From Daphnia pulex (Eukaryota; Arthropoda; Branchiopoda; Diplostraca; Daphniidae), in assembly GCF_021134715.1 (NCBI RefSeq), contig NC_060024.1, positions 13,504,974 to 13,568,973 on the forward strand: a DNA stretch of 64,000 nt, in the 5' to 3' direction. Shown in pieces: positions 12,655 to 21,692 of this stretch. The notes beneath the pieces were generated by a model. That model did not search any database. It was not told where the DNA came from and saw only the letters and a program-made list of their open reading frames with translations. The position numbers were made by a program, and so were the translations under genes. Each line of letters starts with the position of its first letter. Within the stretch, counting starts at the first letter, position 1.

Positions 12655-14604
12655 TTAGTCAAACTCATAAATTAGCAATACAACATCTACAAAATCAGAC
12701 ATTTTTTTATACATTTTCTTAAAAGAAAATTTTGATTTCCTTTTATTTGCTGCTGGCTCCGGTAAGAAATCCTTTCTCTGGTCACCATCAGGTATCTCAT
12801 CTCCGGTCACTTTTTTTTCCTCTTTTTTCTTTTTGGACTTTTCAGCATTCTTCATTTGGTCCAGTTGAAGAACCAAAAAGACTCGTTTCCCAAGAAAGTT
12901 GGGCATTTCCGGTTTATCAAACACTAAAATAGGGAACAAATGCTCATTATCTCCAATTTTGATCACGCCCATAAAATATCCTTTGATATCGTTTTGTTTT
13001 AACAACGATTTGTACTTTCCGGTTCTTTTCCTTAGCTTGAAATAGGCCTCGTCCAGTTCCTGTAGTTCCGGTTTTCCAAGTTCTCCCCACAATTCAGTTG
13101 GAATAAACGAGTCGTAATTTTGTTTGTCGATGACCATCGTTGTTGTATGGCTGTTGATTTCTGCTTCGATAGTTTTACTATATTTCATTAAATTCTTTTG
13201 GGCAGAATTTTTAAATGTTGATTTAATATGCTGAAAGAAATAACCTAAGTTCTTCTTCAGTTCTCTTCCTCTTGTAATTCCGTCGCTATCCGGAGCACTT
13301 TCATTTTTCCCCGAGAAGACAAATGCAAAATTTTCAATCATGGCCTCAACTGCACCTTCTAGTTGAGGTCTTATCATCTGGTAACGAGCCGAATCAGTCA
13401 AATTCATGCTGGGCAATATGGTCGGACACCAGCAGATGGCCAAGTTCTTGGCAGTCATCCGGTTGACTTTTGCCTTTTCAGTCACTTTAACCAAATGCTG
13501 GATAAGAAATATTAGCGCATTATAATTGGCTGGGCTCAGCCGCGTCAAAAGATCTCTCAAAGCAAGTAATTTTGTATTGCCATCGGCAGGTATTTTAAGG
13601 AAGATGTCGTTGATTTCACTCATTTGTTCTTGTGTGAATAATGGCATCTTTCTTTGAAAGAAAATTTTCAGTGCTGTGGCCACAGTACTGACCGAGACAT
13701 TCATTTCGTCTAGATTGAAATCTTTCGTAGCCTCTTGGTGTTTTTGGTAAATCCGATCTGCAGCGGCTTGTCGGCCCGGCACCCGGTAAAGACCCTCAAA
13801 GTCGAGTCCATTCGTTTCTATAAACTCCACGCATTTTTCGACAAAAAGAGCTACCTCATTAGCCTGGGTTGGCGCCGCAGCAGCACCATCGTCCTCGAAC
13901 GATGAAGTAACAACTGACTTTACGGTTAGTACTAGTTCGTTCTGTATGTTGGGAGACCCAACATTTTTTTGGGATTTGGATTCTATTTCATCCGCACGAG
14001 TTTGGTCAACGTCGATAGCGTGGTCATTTGGATTTGGTAAACAAACAGTTACAGTCGAGTTTGCTATTTCCCGGATTACATCATTCGGGTTCGGGTTATT
14101 CGAAATACAATTTTGAACGGCGTCCAGTTGTCGTTTGATTAGTAGTTGATGGTTCTGTATGGAAGAACCAACATTTTCTTGGGATTGTGATTCTATTTCA
14201 TCCGTACGAGAATGGTCAAATTCGAAATCAACGTTGTCATTTGGTAATAAACCAACGTTAATAAATGAGATTTCCATTTCCGGGATTATATTTTGGTTTG
14301 TTGTATTATTGGCGTTCACGGCGTTTGCGTCGACGTTCGGTTGTTGTAATGGAACATTACTTTGGTTTTCGATAACGTGGTCATTTGGTAAAGAACCAAC
14401 GTTTGTCGAAATAGCTATTTCTGGGATTGAATTCGGGTTATTGGGTTCCGAATTAAAATTACCCACTGCGTTCAGTTGTATTGGAACGGCGTTGGGTTTT
14501 CGTAATCCGCCATTGTTTCTGCAGTTCTTGCTGGGATTTGGCTTTATCCAAATATTTATCACAGCTAATAACAGCAAGGTAATAAAGACTCCAGTGAACG
14601 CCAT
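12655..14604 (-). CDS. Intronless membrane-anchored RhoGAP-domain protein
   Basis: A single 649-codon frame starting at the ATG at 14602-14604. A TTG further upstream is in frame but not a likely start. Residues 1-22 form a signal anchor (FTGVFITLLLLAVINIWI). About residues 30-225 are low-complexity and hold three degenerate repeats of roughly 60 residues (IPEIAISTNVGSLPND; IPEMEISFINVGLLPND; VIREIANSTVTVCLPNPND), the last two each followed by (T/A)DEIES(Q/K)SQ(E/K)NVGS. About residues 240-420 are a RhoGAP fold closest to the p190 type: FVEKCVEFIETNGLDFEGLYRVPGR with the arginine finger in GLYRVPG, then KVNRMTAKNLAICWCPT. The C-terminal 230 residues are Lys-rich and not recognised. It should switch off Rho GTPases at a membrane. 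Lack of introns suggests a retrogene. It lies between the TMEM59-like duplicates. Confidence 0.8.
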   Translation of the reverse strand: MAFTGVFITLLLLAVINIWIKPNPSKNCRNNGGLRKPNAVPIQLNAVGNFNSEPNNPNSIPEIAISTNVGSLPNDHVIENQSNVPLQQPNVDANAVNANNTTNQNIIPEMEISFINVGLLPNDNVDFEFDHSRTDEIESQSQENVGSSIQNHQLLIKRQLDAVQNCISNNPNPNDVIREIANSTVTVCLPNPNDHAIDVDQTRADEIESKSQKNVGSPNIQNELVLTVKSVVTSSFEDDGAAAAPTQANEVALFVEKCVEFIETNGLDFEGLYRVPGRQAAADRIYQKHQEATKDFNLDEMNVSVSTVATALKIFFQRKMPLFTQEQMSEINDIFLKIPADGNTKLLALRDLLTRLSPANYNALIFLIQHLVKVTEKAKVNRMTAKNLAICWCPTILPSMNLTDSARYQMIRPQLEGAVEAMIENFAFVFSGKNESAPDSDGITRGRELKKNLGYFFQHIKSTFKNSAQKNLMKYSKTIEAEINSHTTTMVIDKQNYDSFIPTELWGELGKPELQELDEAYFKLRKRTGKYKSLLKQNDIKGYFMGVIKIGDNEHLFPILVFDKPEMPNFLGKRVFLVLQLDQMKNAEKSKKKKEEKKVTGDEIPDGDQRKDFLPEPAANKRKSKFSFKKMYKKMSDFVDVVLLIYEFD

Positions 14605-14655
14605 CACATCAAGGTTCAAGACTTGTGTCGTTTGCTCTGACGCGGTTTCGTTCTC

Positions 14656-14663
14656 GCTTTATA
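14656..14663 (-). promoter_or_regulatory. TATA box of the RhoGAP gene
   Basis: On the minus strand TATAAAGC is followed about 25 nt later by an arthropod-type initiator TCAGA (14640-14636). That gives a leader of only about 34 nt before the ATG at 14604. The gene therefore has its own core promoter, despite being intronless. Confidence 0.55.
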
Positions 14664-16223
14664 GACATGGGTCAAAGTAACGGCTGCGCACGACGCAAAA
14701 ACTACCCTTTTCTTTAAATATTCTTAGATTAATTACAATTACTTCAAATATTTCTATTTAAATATAAATAATAGACTTTTAAAAATGTTTTTCAAATAAA
14801 ATTTTTTCGTTAGGACAAATATTTAGATTTATACCGCTGTTTTTAAAAGAGGAAATTTCCCCGTAGACGTGTAATCGAGAAAAAAACTGCCCAGAACGGT
14901 ACCCACTTTCCGAACGCCACCGCTACAAATTCATTTGAGTTTCGCTTTCACGGTTTGTTTAGGACGTTTTATATGGAACGGCGAAATGTCTGATTCGTTC
15001 GTTTAAGTTAAAATTAGGTAAAACAATACGTTAAATATTATAGACTTCGTTTCTTAGATTGGATTGGAAATGTTTTTATTCTAAGCTATTTTTAAAGTTC
15101 TTTTCGAATTATGAACTTATAGGGTGGATAATTCTTCTCTTATACTTATTAGTAACTTCAAATTAAAATTCACAATTTTTTTTTTCTAGGAAGAATTTCT
15201 GGATCTTGTTTGTTGGTTGGGTTCCCAATCCACTGTGGTAAATTGTCCACAGTTTTGTCAAAAGCCATTAGAAATGGGAGGAAGAGCCCTATAGCAAAAA
15301 GTCATCAAACCTTTGGTTACTGCGCTCAACGAATTAAATCAATCGCAATCGCTCAAATAAGCCCACCCCTTCTATAGGGCAATTCGGGGTCTGTTTTATT
15401 CGGTTTTTTTGAGCCGTTTTATCTGGCAACGCAGTGTGGCGAAGCAGATGCGAGTCATGCGACTGTGTAAGGGATATAGCAAGGGCATGGAGAATAAATA
15501 AAGGAGTACTTCTTATTCCTTTATTCCTACTCCATGCTGCCTTCCTCGTGCACCGGAAGCCGGACACCCCGTCTGGTGTCCTCCCTCCCCCACTCGACCC
15601 CCCTTCTAGTGGGCTTGGGCTGCGCGTCAGGCCATGAAACTCAAAATTTTGAACGCGTTTTTCTGGGCACTCCTGTTCATTGGCACACCCTAAACCGCCC
15701 TAAACCTCACGTTAAAAATGATCGCGTGACGAGATCTACAACCTATGCCTTTTCGTCTTTCAATAAGAGAAATCCTGTTTTCCTATAGGGAAGTGCCGAT
15801 TTAACTATTGAATTTACCGGAATTTACCTTTGCCCGCCTTTACCGACCTTTTACAATCAAATACTTGTTGTCGAAAACTTGTTGATATTTGTTACTTGAT
15901 AGCCCCGAAATTGTCGATAAAGTCAGATCCTCGTCAAAAGAAGCTGTTGCGCCATTTAGATAATGAAGCTCTTATCCTTGGATTTAGTTCAAATTTCTTT
16001 CCTATTTTGAGCGTTTCATTCTTATCGGATATGGCCTATAGCCTGACCGAGTTTAACTATGCCTCTGATGGGTTTCACTTACTTATTATACGCTGCCAGT
16101 TTTAATTGTTGCTCTTGGGTCGACCAAGTATATAGCTCACGTTTTCTATTTGTCGCATGAACACCGACATTTTGCATATTCTAAAGAGTAGCCTAATAAA
16201 ATCCCGGTTCGAAATCTACTTAT
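14664..16223. other. Intergenic, 1.5 kb, no gene recognised
   Basis: From about 15845 this is the upstream part of tandem duplication copy B. 15486-15536 forms an imperfect hairpin (CATGGAG pairing with CTCCATG) that includes AATAAA and a matching TTTATT. The GC-richer 15540-15640 stretch looks unlike its surroundings and may be an old inserted fragment of unknown type. Confidence 0.4.
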
Positions 16224-17538
16224 ATGGCGCTGCTGCACAGTCTGCATTCCCACTTTTGTTGGCTGAGAACTGCCAATGTTATTTTGTTGCTTTACTGGTT
16301 CCAATCGAGTGTCGCTTACGGTGACTTTTACACGGTATCGTGTTCATCGAATCAATTAAATTAGAGACCTTCAGAGGCATTGGTTAATCACATCAAATTA
16401 ATTTTGTTTATACAGATGAATTCTACGTTAATTTGTGATGCCTGCGCGAGTTTCTGTGAAACATCTCAGGTAACATTCGTCGATATATTTATTTTTGAAG
16501 CCACATATATGTTTATTTGATTTTGGACGTGAGACAAATGTTATTAGCAGGACGACTTAATTCTGATTGCGGACTGCCAACGAGGCTGCAGGTTATTCGA
16601 CACATTAATTATTCAGAATTCGATATTCGCAAAAGTTGACGAGGCGATTGCTCTCCCAAACTGTCAGCAGTGTACGTTAACAGAATTGGCAGCACTAATT
16701 GAATGTACCAGCATATTTAAATCAGTTGATTCTAATAATTACAGCATGTTCCGAAGCATATGGTAGCGCAATCCGTGCGGTGACGGCCTGTTTTGACGGT
16801 TGTACCAACGCCCAACGGGAGTATAACACGCGATCTGTGGTAAGAATCCCATTTGAATGAAATGAGCTGCGCGGAGCTGCGGAAAGATTTACTCGGATTT
16901 ACTTTCAACAATATTTTCTTCATTTCTATCTAGCTACTGCGTCAATACATCAGTGAATTACAACGCAACTTGACCTTCTTCGAATGGTTTCCTAATAGGC
17001 GACCTGAAAAAATTAATAATTTCGTATTGCCTTCGGCACTCGAAAGCGTTCAGCGTTCCGACGAAGCTATCAACACCACTACTTGTATGAATATATTTAG
17101 AACAAAAATATAATAACACATAGGCCTACAATTAAGTTTTACTGCTTTTAGTTCACAATCTGAATGATTCCAGACTCTCGGACAAGTCGCAAACGAGTTT
17201 TCGTCCCAATTTGAATCAGCTGCCAGTTGATGATCAAAGTACGCGGAGAGGGACGTTGAAGCAACCGACCACAATGCCCAACTGGATGGTTCACAGCGCT
17301 TTGGCTTTTTTCGTGGTCGGTGGCATCATGGTGTTGGTTGCATGTTGTTACTGCTGCATCTTTGGTCAGCATCACATTACCAAATACGTAAGTTTGTCTA
17401 AAAGTTGGAAAAAATATTTGACTTCGTTCTTTAAATTTGTGGTTATGTGAATTCATTTGTTAGATGCCGAGTCGGAGTAAGTCAATTGATAGCGATCCGC
17501 CCCCAACTTACGAACACCTTATGAGGAACACTGTTTAA
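16224..17538 (+). CDS. TMEM59-like single-pass membrane protein, copy B
   Basis: Seven exons at 16224-16334, 16416-16469, 16551-16671, 16745-16839, 16934-17084, 17152-17387 and 17464-17538 have the same phases as copy A. Order of parts: signal peptide (VILLLYWFQSSVAYG), Cys-rich luminal domain (ADCQRGCRLF; SCSEAYGSAIRAVTACFDGC), membrane helix (ALAFFVVGGIMVLVACCYCC) and tail DPPPTYEHLMRNTV. Differences from copy A are scattered substitutions and small in-frame indels, with no disabling change, so both copies look functional. The tail keeps a WW-binding motif but as PPTY instead of PPSY, while MPSRSKSIDSD and EHLMRNTV are identical. Conservation of the tail is therefore under selection. Confidence 0.8.
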
Positions 17539-17655
17539 AACCATAGGCACATAATTTTTGTTTTACGTAGGAAACCACTATACCATTTTTGTTATAACTA
17601 TATGTATATAACAAATGTGTGTTGAATGTGTGTAAACAGCAGAGAGTAGAGAAAC

Positions 17656-17855
17656 CGAGGGGTCGCCGACTCTTTTTCCCGTGGTTCACTCATCGTTGGG
17701 GGGAAAAAGAGAAATTTAGGGGAAAAAAATAGGCAAAATTAAAAGGGAAATTAGGAAAAATTAAGAAAAATATGGAAAAAATGAGGGAAAAGTGTGGGAA
17801 AAAAATTTCCCATTTTTACTTTGGTTCACTTACGGAAAGAGTCGGTGACCCCTCG
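17656..17855. mobile_element. hAT-like MITE, 200 bp
   Basis: Terminal inverted repeats start CGAGGGGTCGCCGACTCTTT on the left and the matching CGAGGGGTCACCGACTCTTT (read on the other strand) on the right. The 8-bp direct repeat AGAGAAAC flanks it exactly (17648-17655 and 17856-17863). An 8-bp target duplication with a GGGGTCGCC-type end is typical of hAT elements. The interior is A-rich with no reading frame. It lies about 120 bp after the stop codon of TMEM59-like copy B. Copy A has the corresponding site (near 12150) without the insert. Confidence 0.85.
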
Positions 17856-18311
17856 AGAGAAACTGAGTAACGAGACACTTTAGTAACGTATTTTATACCC
17901 GTTTATAAACGATAAAACACGCCCTACTAAGACGCGCCATCCAAGCGATATCCCAGGTATGTACAACGGGATGTTGGCGTCCCTCATCCCATGTGGATGT
18001 TCAGGGTACGCTACCAGTATGTACATAAATGGATAAAAAATTAAGAAATTCTTTGATCCCAACAGTATATGAAAAACATATACAATGGACATACCATCAA
18101 GTACATTCAAAGAATGTACCGAAAGTATGTTTGGTGTACGTACAGTTTTCATCCGATTAAGATGAAAGCTCATATATATAACTTTCTTATCAAACACGAT
18201 TAACAAATACATAAACAATTCGTTCAGGAAAACAACGCAGGACGACAACACACAGCAGATAAAATCTTAAATTTCAATGTTTATTCATATTAGTGAAATA
18301 AGATAAGATTA

Positions 18312-19135
18312 TTAGTTGAATTTTAAGTTCAATAGACGAGACACAAAAAACTTTCCTATTTCTGGGAAACTGGTTGGAATTCTGATACATTTATACATGA
18401 TAACATGGAAGGGGTATAATTCCAATTCAGATAAACAAGACACGACAGCTTCAAACAAATTTGTTGACGACAGAGGGTACTCAAACATAGATTCAACCTT
18501 CAGATATCTTTTCCCAATAACATATGGGGTGCCAGCAATATCGACGAAGTTATGAATCAAGAAATATTGCAGTGTTTTATCATGAATAATGACACAACTG
18601 TCACGCAAGCAATTTGAAAGCTAATTGAAAGCTCTATTCTTAATGAGTCGTGATCATCAAAGCAGTAATCACTGTCTGGTTCACTGTCCGGTTGATTTTC
18701 TTGGTCCAGGTCTACTTGATTTTCTTGTTCATTGCCGTACTGTCTGATTGGGGTTCCTGCTTGATTTGCACATAGTTAAGAAAGAATAATTTTATTGAGG
18801 AAAAGCTATGTATACCTTCTCTCACTGAGTTGTTCGAATAACTTTGGTGTGTGACTTGTCTCATTGTGCGCCCCAGATGTTCATTAAAGCTTCCAGGTAT
18901 GTCACCTACATTTCCATTATTCTCTTCATATGGCATATTTCTAGTAAGAACAGTAAGACATTTAACTTAGTGTAAGACACATCACAATGATATCACAAGA
19001 TACTTACAGTAAGTTAGGCATATCTTCGTTTTCCACTTGTGCATAGTATTCGTTTAACTGTGCATGTACCCGATTCCTAATTTGTCTAGCACCAACAATA
19101 GTCTTTTGACGTCGTTTTCTAATCATATTTAGCAT
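18312..19135 (-). pseudogene. Internally deleted transposase-like gene of the 3.27-kb element
   Basis: Three N-terminal exons read coherently from the ATG at 19133-19135: MLNMIRKRRQKTIVGARQIR..., then NMPYEENNGNVGDIPGSF..., then an acidic stretch ending SDYCFDDHDSLRIELS. The frame is then lost near 18610, and an unrelated frame gives a stretch with RDSCVIIHDKTLQYFLIHNF ending at 18312. That second stretch looks like the C-terminal part of the large cysteine-bearing proteins often annotated as transposase-domain proteins in invertebrate transposons. The likeness is from memory and weak. The missing central part would hold the catalytic core, so this copy should not make an active enzyme. Confidence 0.5.
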
Positions 19136-19562
19136 TTTATTGCACTGTGATTGCTTAGTTTATAGTTCTAAAAGTGAAGAGAGCAAAAAAAATCTTAAAA
19201 GTCAGAAGTCAGAGCTGTCAGAGAATCAGAAGTCGACATCTCTAGTATTAGAAATTGTCAGATCAATATTTTTCTATATTTTTTTTACTCATTACATAAT
19301 CTTGACATAACAATAAATAAAGTAATTTTAATTTACGGAATTTAATTGCAAAATTATTATTGAGCTCAAAATTATAATAAAAATATTTCATTTCAGACCC
19401 ACTTTCAACTTGGCAACACACCACGCTGTCGGAAATCGTTGTAGTCTTTGTTGCATCAAGATACAGCAAAGAGCAGACTTGTCAACTTATTTGTCAAATT
19501 TGATGAAGTTTACTCTTAAATTGTCAGTGGGAAGTAAGAAATTAAGTGATTTTTTCTTAGAA

Positions 19563-20816
19563 ATGCAATACGCAAATGATGGGTGTTACGAAGATGTAAG
19601 TATTACATATGCTTGTTAAATATGTGAAACCGAAATGTTAATGAAAGTTTTTTATCAAGCGTGGTGCATTCGTGATCGTTGATTTTCACTTTGAAGATAC
19701 ACTACAGACAGCAATCGTGCCTGATTTCTGGCTAGTTATTGAAGAAGGTCAACTGTTTTGTAGTTACCCCCCTGGTAACAAAACAACAATAACCCCAATT
19801 AAAATGAGGCATGTCCAACACGATACTTGGGTGACATATCCAGCTACTTGGAGAAGGGATTACGGTATAAAATTCTATCATTATATGTAATGTATTACTC
19901 CAAAATAATTAATGTATGATTTACTTGCTGTAGAATCCTACTCCAAAGCACGGAAAGATTTGCCAAATGCTGTTCAGTATACTGACTTTGCAGAAAGTGA
20001 TAGCGAGTCTCAACAAAGTAAAGCAGTCAGTAGAAAAGTGTTCGTAGATCTTCAAGATGGAAGAGGAAAATATCGTCAGATGAAAGTGGAAATGACAGTG
20101 GTCATGAAACATTGTTGTCAAATAGACCCTCACCTCCTCGTTCTTTGGGTTAGTATTCTTGTTACACATACATAGATGTGACTGTATAATTGGTGTATCT
20201 AATGGCTTTCATTTGTAATTCAGGTTATGGTTTGCTGAGTCGTGACATTGAAGAACCCCCTGATGATGTCAGACCAGATGCACAGAACCTTAGTGATGAA
20301 TATGATGATCTGGATTTGAAATTGGAAGAATTTGTACGGTTTGAGAACATGTTATTGGTTGATGAAAGAAAACGTGCATCATTGGTAAGTTGGCAAATAT
20401 CATATCGAGATCTCTTTCTGGATTTTCAGATTTTATGTGAATTTAAAATTTAATTTGTAGGTCCGTTTTGTAAGAAACATTGGTGGCGTAACAGAGGGAG
20501 ATAGCGTACACAGAGCTTGGAAGGAGGTCGTTTCGGTGGAAGTAAGAGTCCAATGTAATTGGAATGGTGTTAGAAAGGGCACCATTAAAAAACACAAATT
20601 GAATAAATCACCATTAGTCTTGGCTGTGTGGAGTAAGTCGTATATAACATATGTACATCCAAAGTTTTTTATCAGCTAACTTTTGAATGTTTTTTAGATG
20701 GACTTAGACAAAATCCAACTTGCAGCAAATCCACCGATGCTGCCTTGCAGTTTGAGACAGTAAAATCGTTTGTAAGCGGCCAGGAGAATCGCAGCAAGAA
20801 AAATCTTACTTCCTGA
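19563..20816 (+). CDS. DUF4806-like protein carried by the transposon
   Basis: Six exons are visible: from ATG 19563 (MQYANDGCYED), then RGAFVIVDFHFEDTLQ..., ESYSKARKDLPNAV..., GYGLLSRDIEEPPDDV..., RFVRNIGGVTEGDSVHRAWK... and a last exon ending KKNLTS. The N-terminal part (FWLVIEEGQLFCSYPP, TWRRDY) is a compact globular segment common to transposon-borne DUF4806 proteins. The middle is acidic and Ser-rich. The C-terminal LVRFVRNIGG...NWNGVRKG resembles the DUF4806 domain, of unknown function. The third exon needs a one-base shift in the A-run near 20035 for its Ser-rich end to join the next exon in frame, so the gene is probably decaying. It could also be an accessory DNA-binding protein. Confidence 0.55.
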
Positions 20817-21191
20817 GCTAGAGGCAGATCATAATGATGAACACAATGCGGAAGAAAATAGATAAAATGATTAACACGTTTTCCTTAATGTTGTCATGGA
20901 CATTTAAAAAATACAATGCTTGTTTCATCATAATTTGTGTTTTATTTACTGGGTTTTTTGTACACGTCGAATAAGAAACATTTAAAAAATATAAATACCA
21001 AAAAGGATGCCATTGGGATGACATGGGTACAGACACATACGGACGTACTGCTGATATACCCCACAGTACGTCGAGGGGAAGGTAATTAGGATATTCCCCG
21101 TACATCCACTGTATGTACAAATGGGATGTACCAGATCCCAAAATTTACATCCCATGGATATACCATGGACGTCCATGTCTTAGTAGGGACG

Positions 21192-21692
21192 GTGTGTTCA
21201 CACGATGGATTGAGACTAAACCTGCATACCTTTCAGGTTTTTTTTTAATATTACAGAAAATGACAAGGTTTACATTGAACTGTCTTCACAATTCTTAAAA
21301 AACAACAAACATCAAGGTGATTTGAAAAGAGATTGTTTGCTCTGTGTGTAATTGGAGAAGAAATTGTTCACTTCAATAAAGGCAGCTACGGTGATCGTGC
21401 GAGTAATTCTAATTCACGGGCAAGAATCAAGAGCAATGATCACTATACAAGTCTAGTTCTTTAATTGATTCATGTATACAGCCACCATCACATTCGAGGT
21501 AAGATTTCTAGGTTGCATTTCTTCAATTCATTTTGAAACAACTGTATACGGCCGCCACACTGTCGAAAGTGATGTGTATCATAGCGCATCAGTGGCATCA
21601 ATTTAGACATACGGAAATCGACGTCTAAGCAAAAGCATCGACACCGCAGGACACGGAACTTTGTTGGTGTTTATTTTCTCTCCAATCGTGAA
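21192..21692. other. Upstream region of M13 peptidase copy 2
   Basis: The first 80 bp are the remaining 3' flank of duplication copy B. The rest is the 5' region of the next gene. No clear TATA box or reading frame. Confidence 0.4.

Larger units (their letters stand above)
17922..21188. mobile_element. 3.27-kb DNA transposon, unclassified, 3-bp target duplication
   Basis: Terminal inverted repeat CCCTACTAAGAC at 17922-17933 and, inverted, at 21177-21188. The target duplication is ACG (17919-17921 and 21189-21191). The tandem paralogue shows the empty site, AACACGGTG at 12200-12208, which fixes the borders. Both ends carry clustered short motifs (GGATGT/ACATCC and GTACAT) inside about 200 bp, likely transposase-binding repeats. 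Inside are a plus-strand DUF4806-like gene (19563-20816) and, on the minus strand, the two ends of another gene with its middle missing (18312-19135). The copy is thus non-autonomous. The superfamily could not be assigned by eye. Confidence 0.85.
15845..21270 (+). repeat. Tandem duplication unit, copy B, split by two transposons
   Basis: Matches copy A (10250-12290) through the upstream tract, the seven-exon gene and the 3' flank. Here the 3' flank is interrupted at 17648-17863 by a MITE and at 17919-21191 by a larger element. Without them the flank lines up with 12108-12290. Confidence 0.85.

Noticed and set aside
14159-14680. 173-residue frame on the plus strand
   Set aside because: Antisense shadow of the RhoGAP gene's repeat region, with no homology.
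15486-15536. Imperfect hairpin with AATAAA, thought of as the end of an old LTR
   Set aside because: No paired copy, no clear ends and no target duplication found.
16200-16216. GGTTCGAAATC resembles a tRNA T-arm
   Set aside because: No matching acceptor, D or anticodon arms around it; the same stretch in copy A differs (GGTTCGATATC), and it lies just before a start codon.
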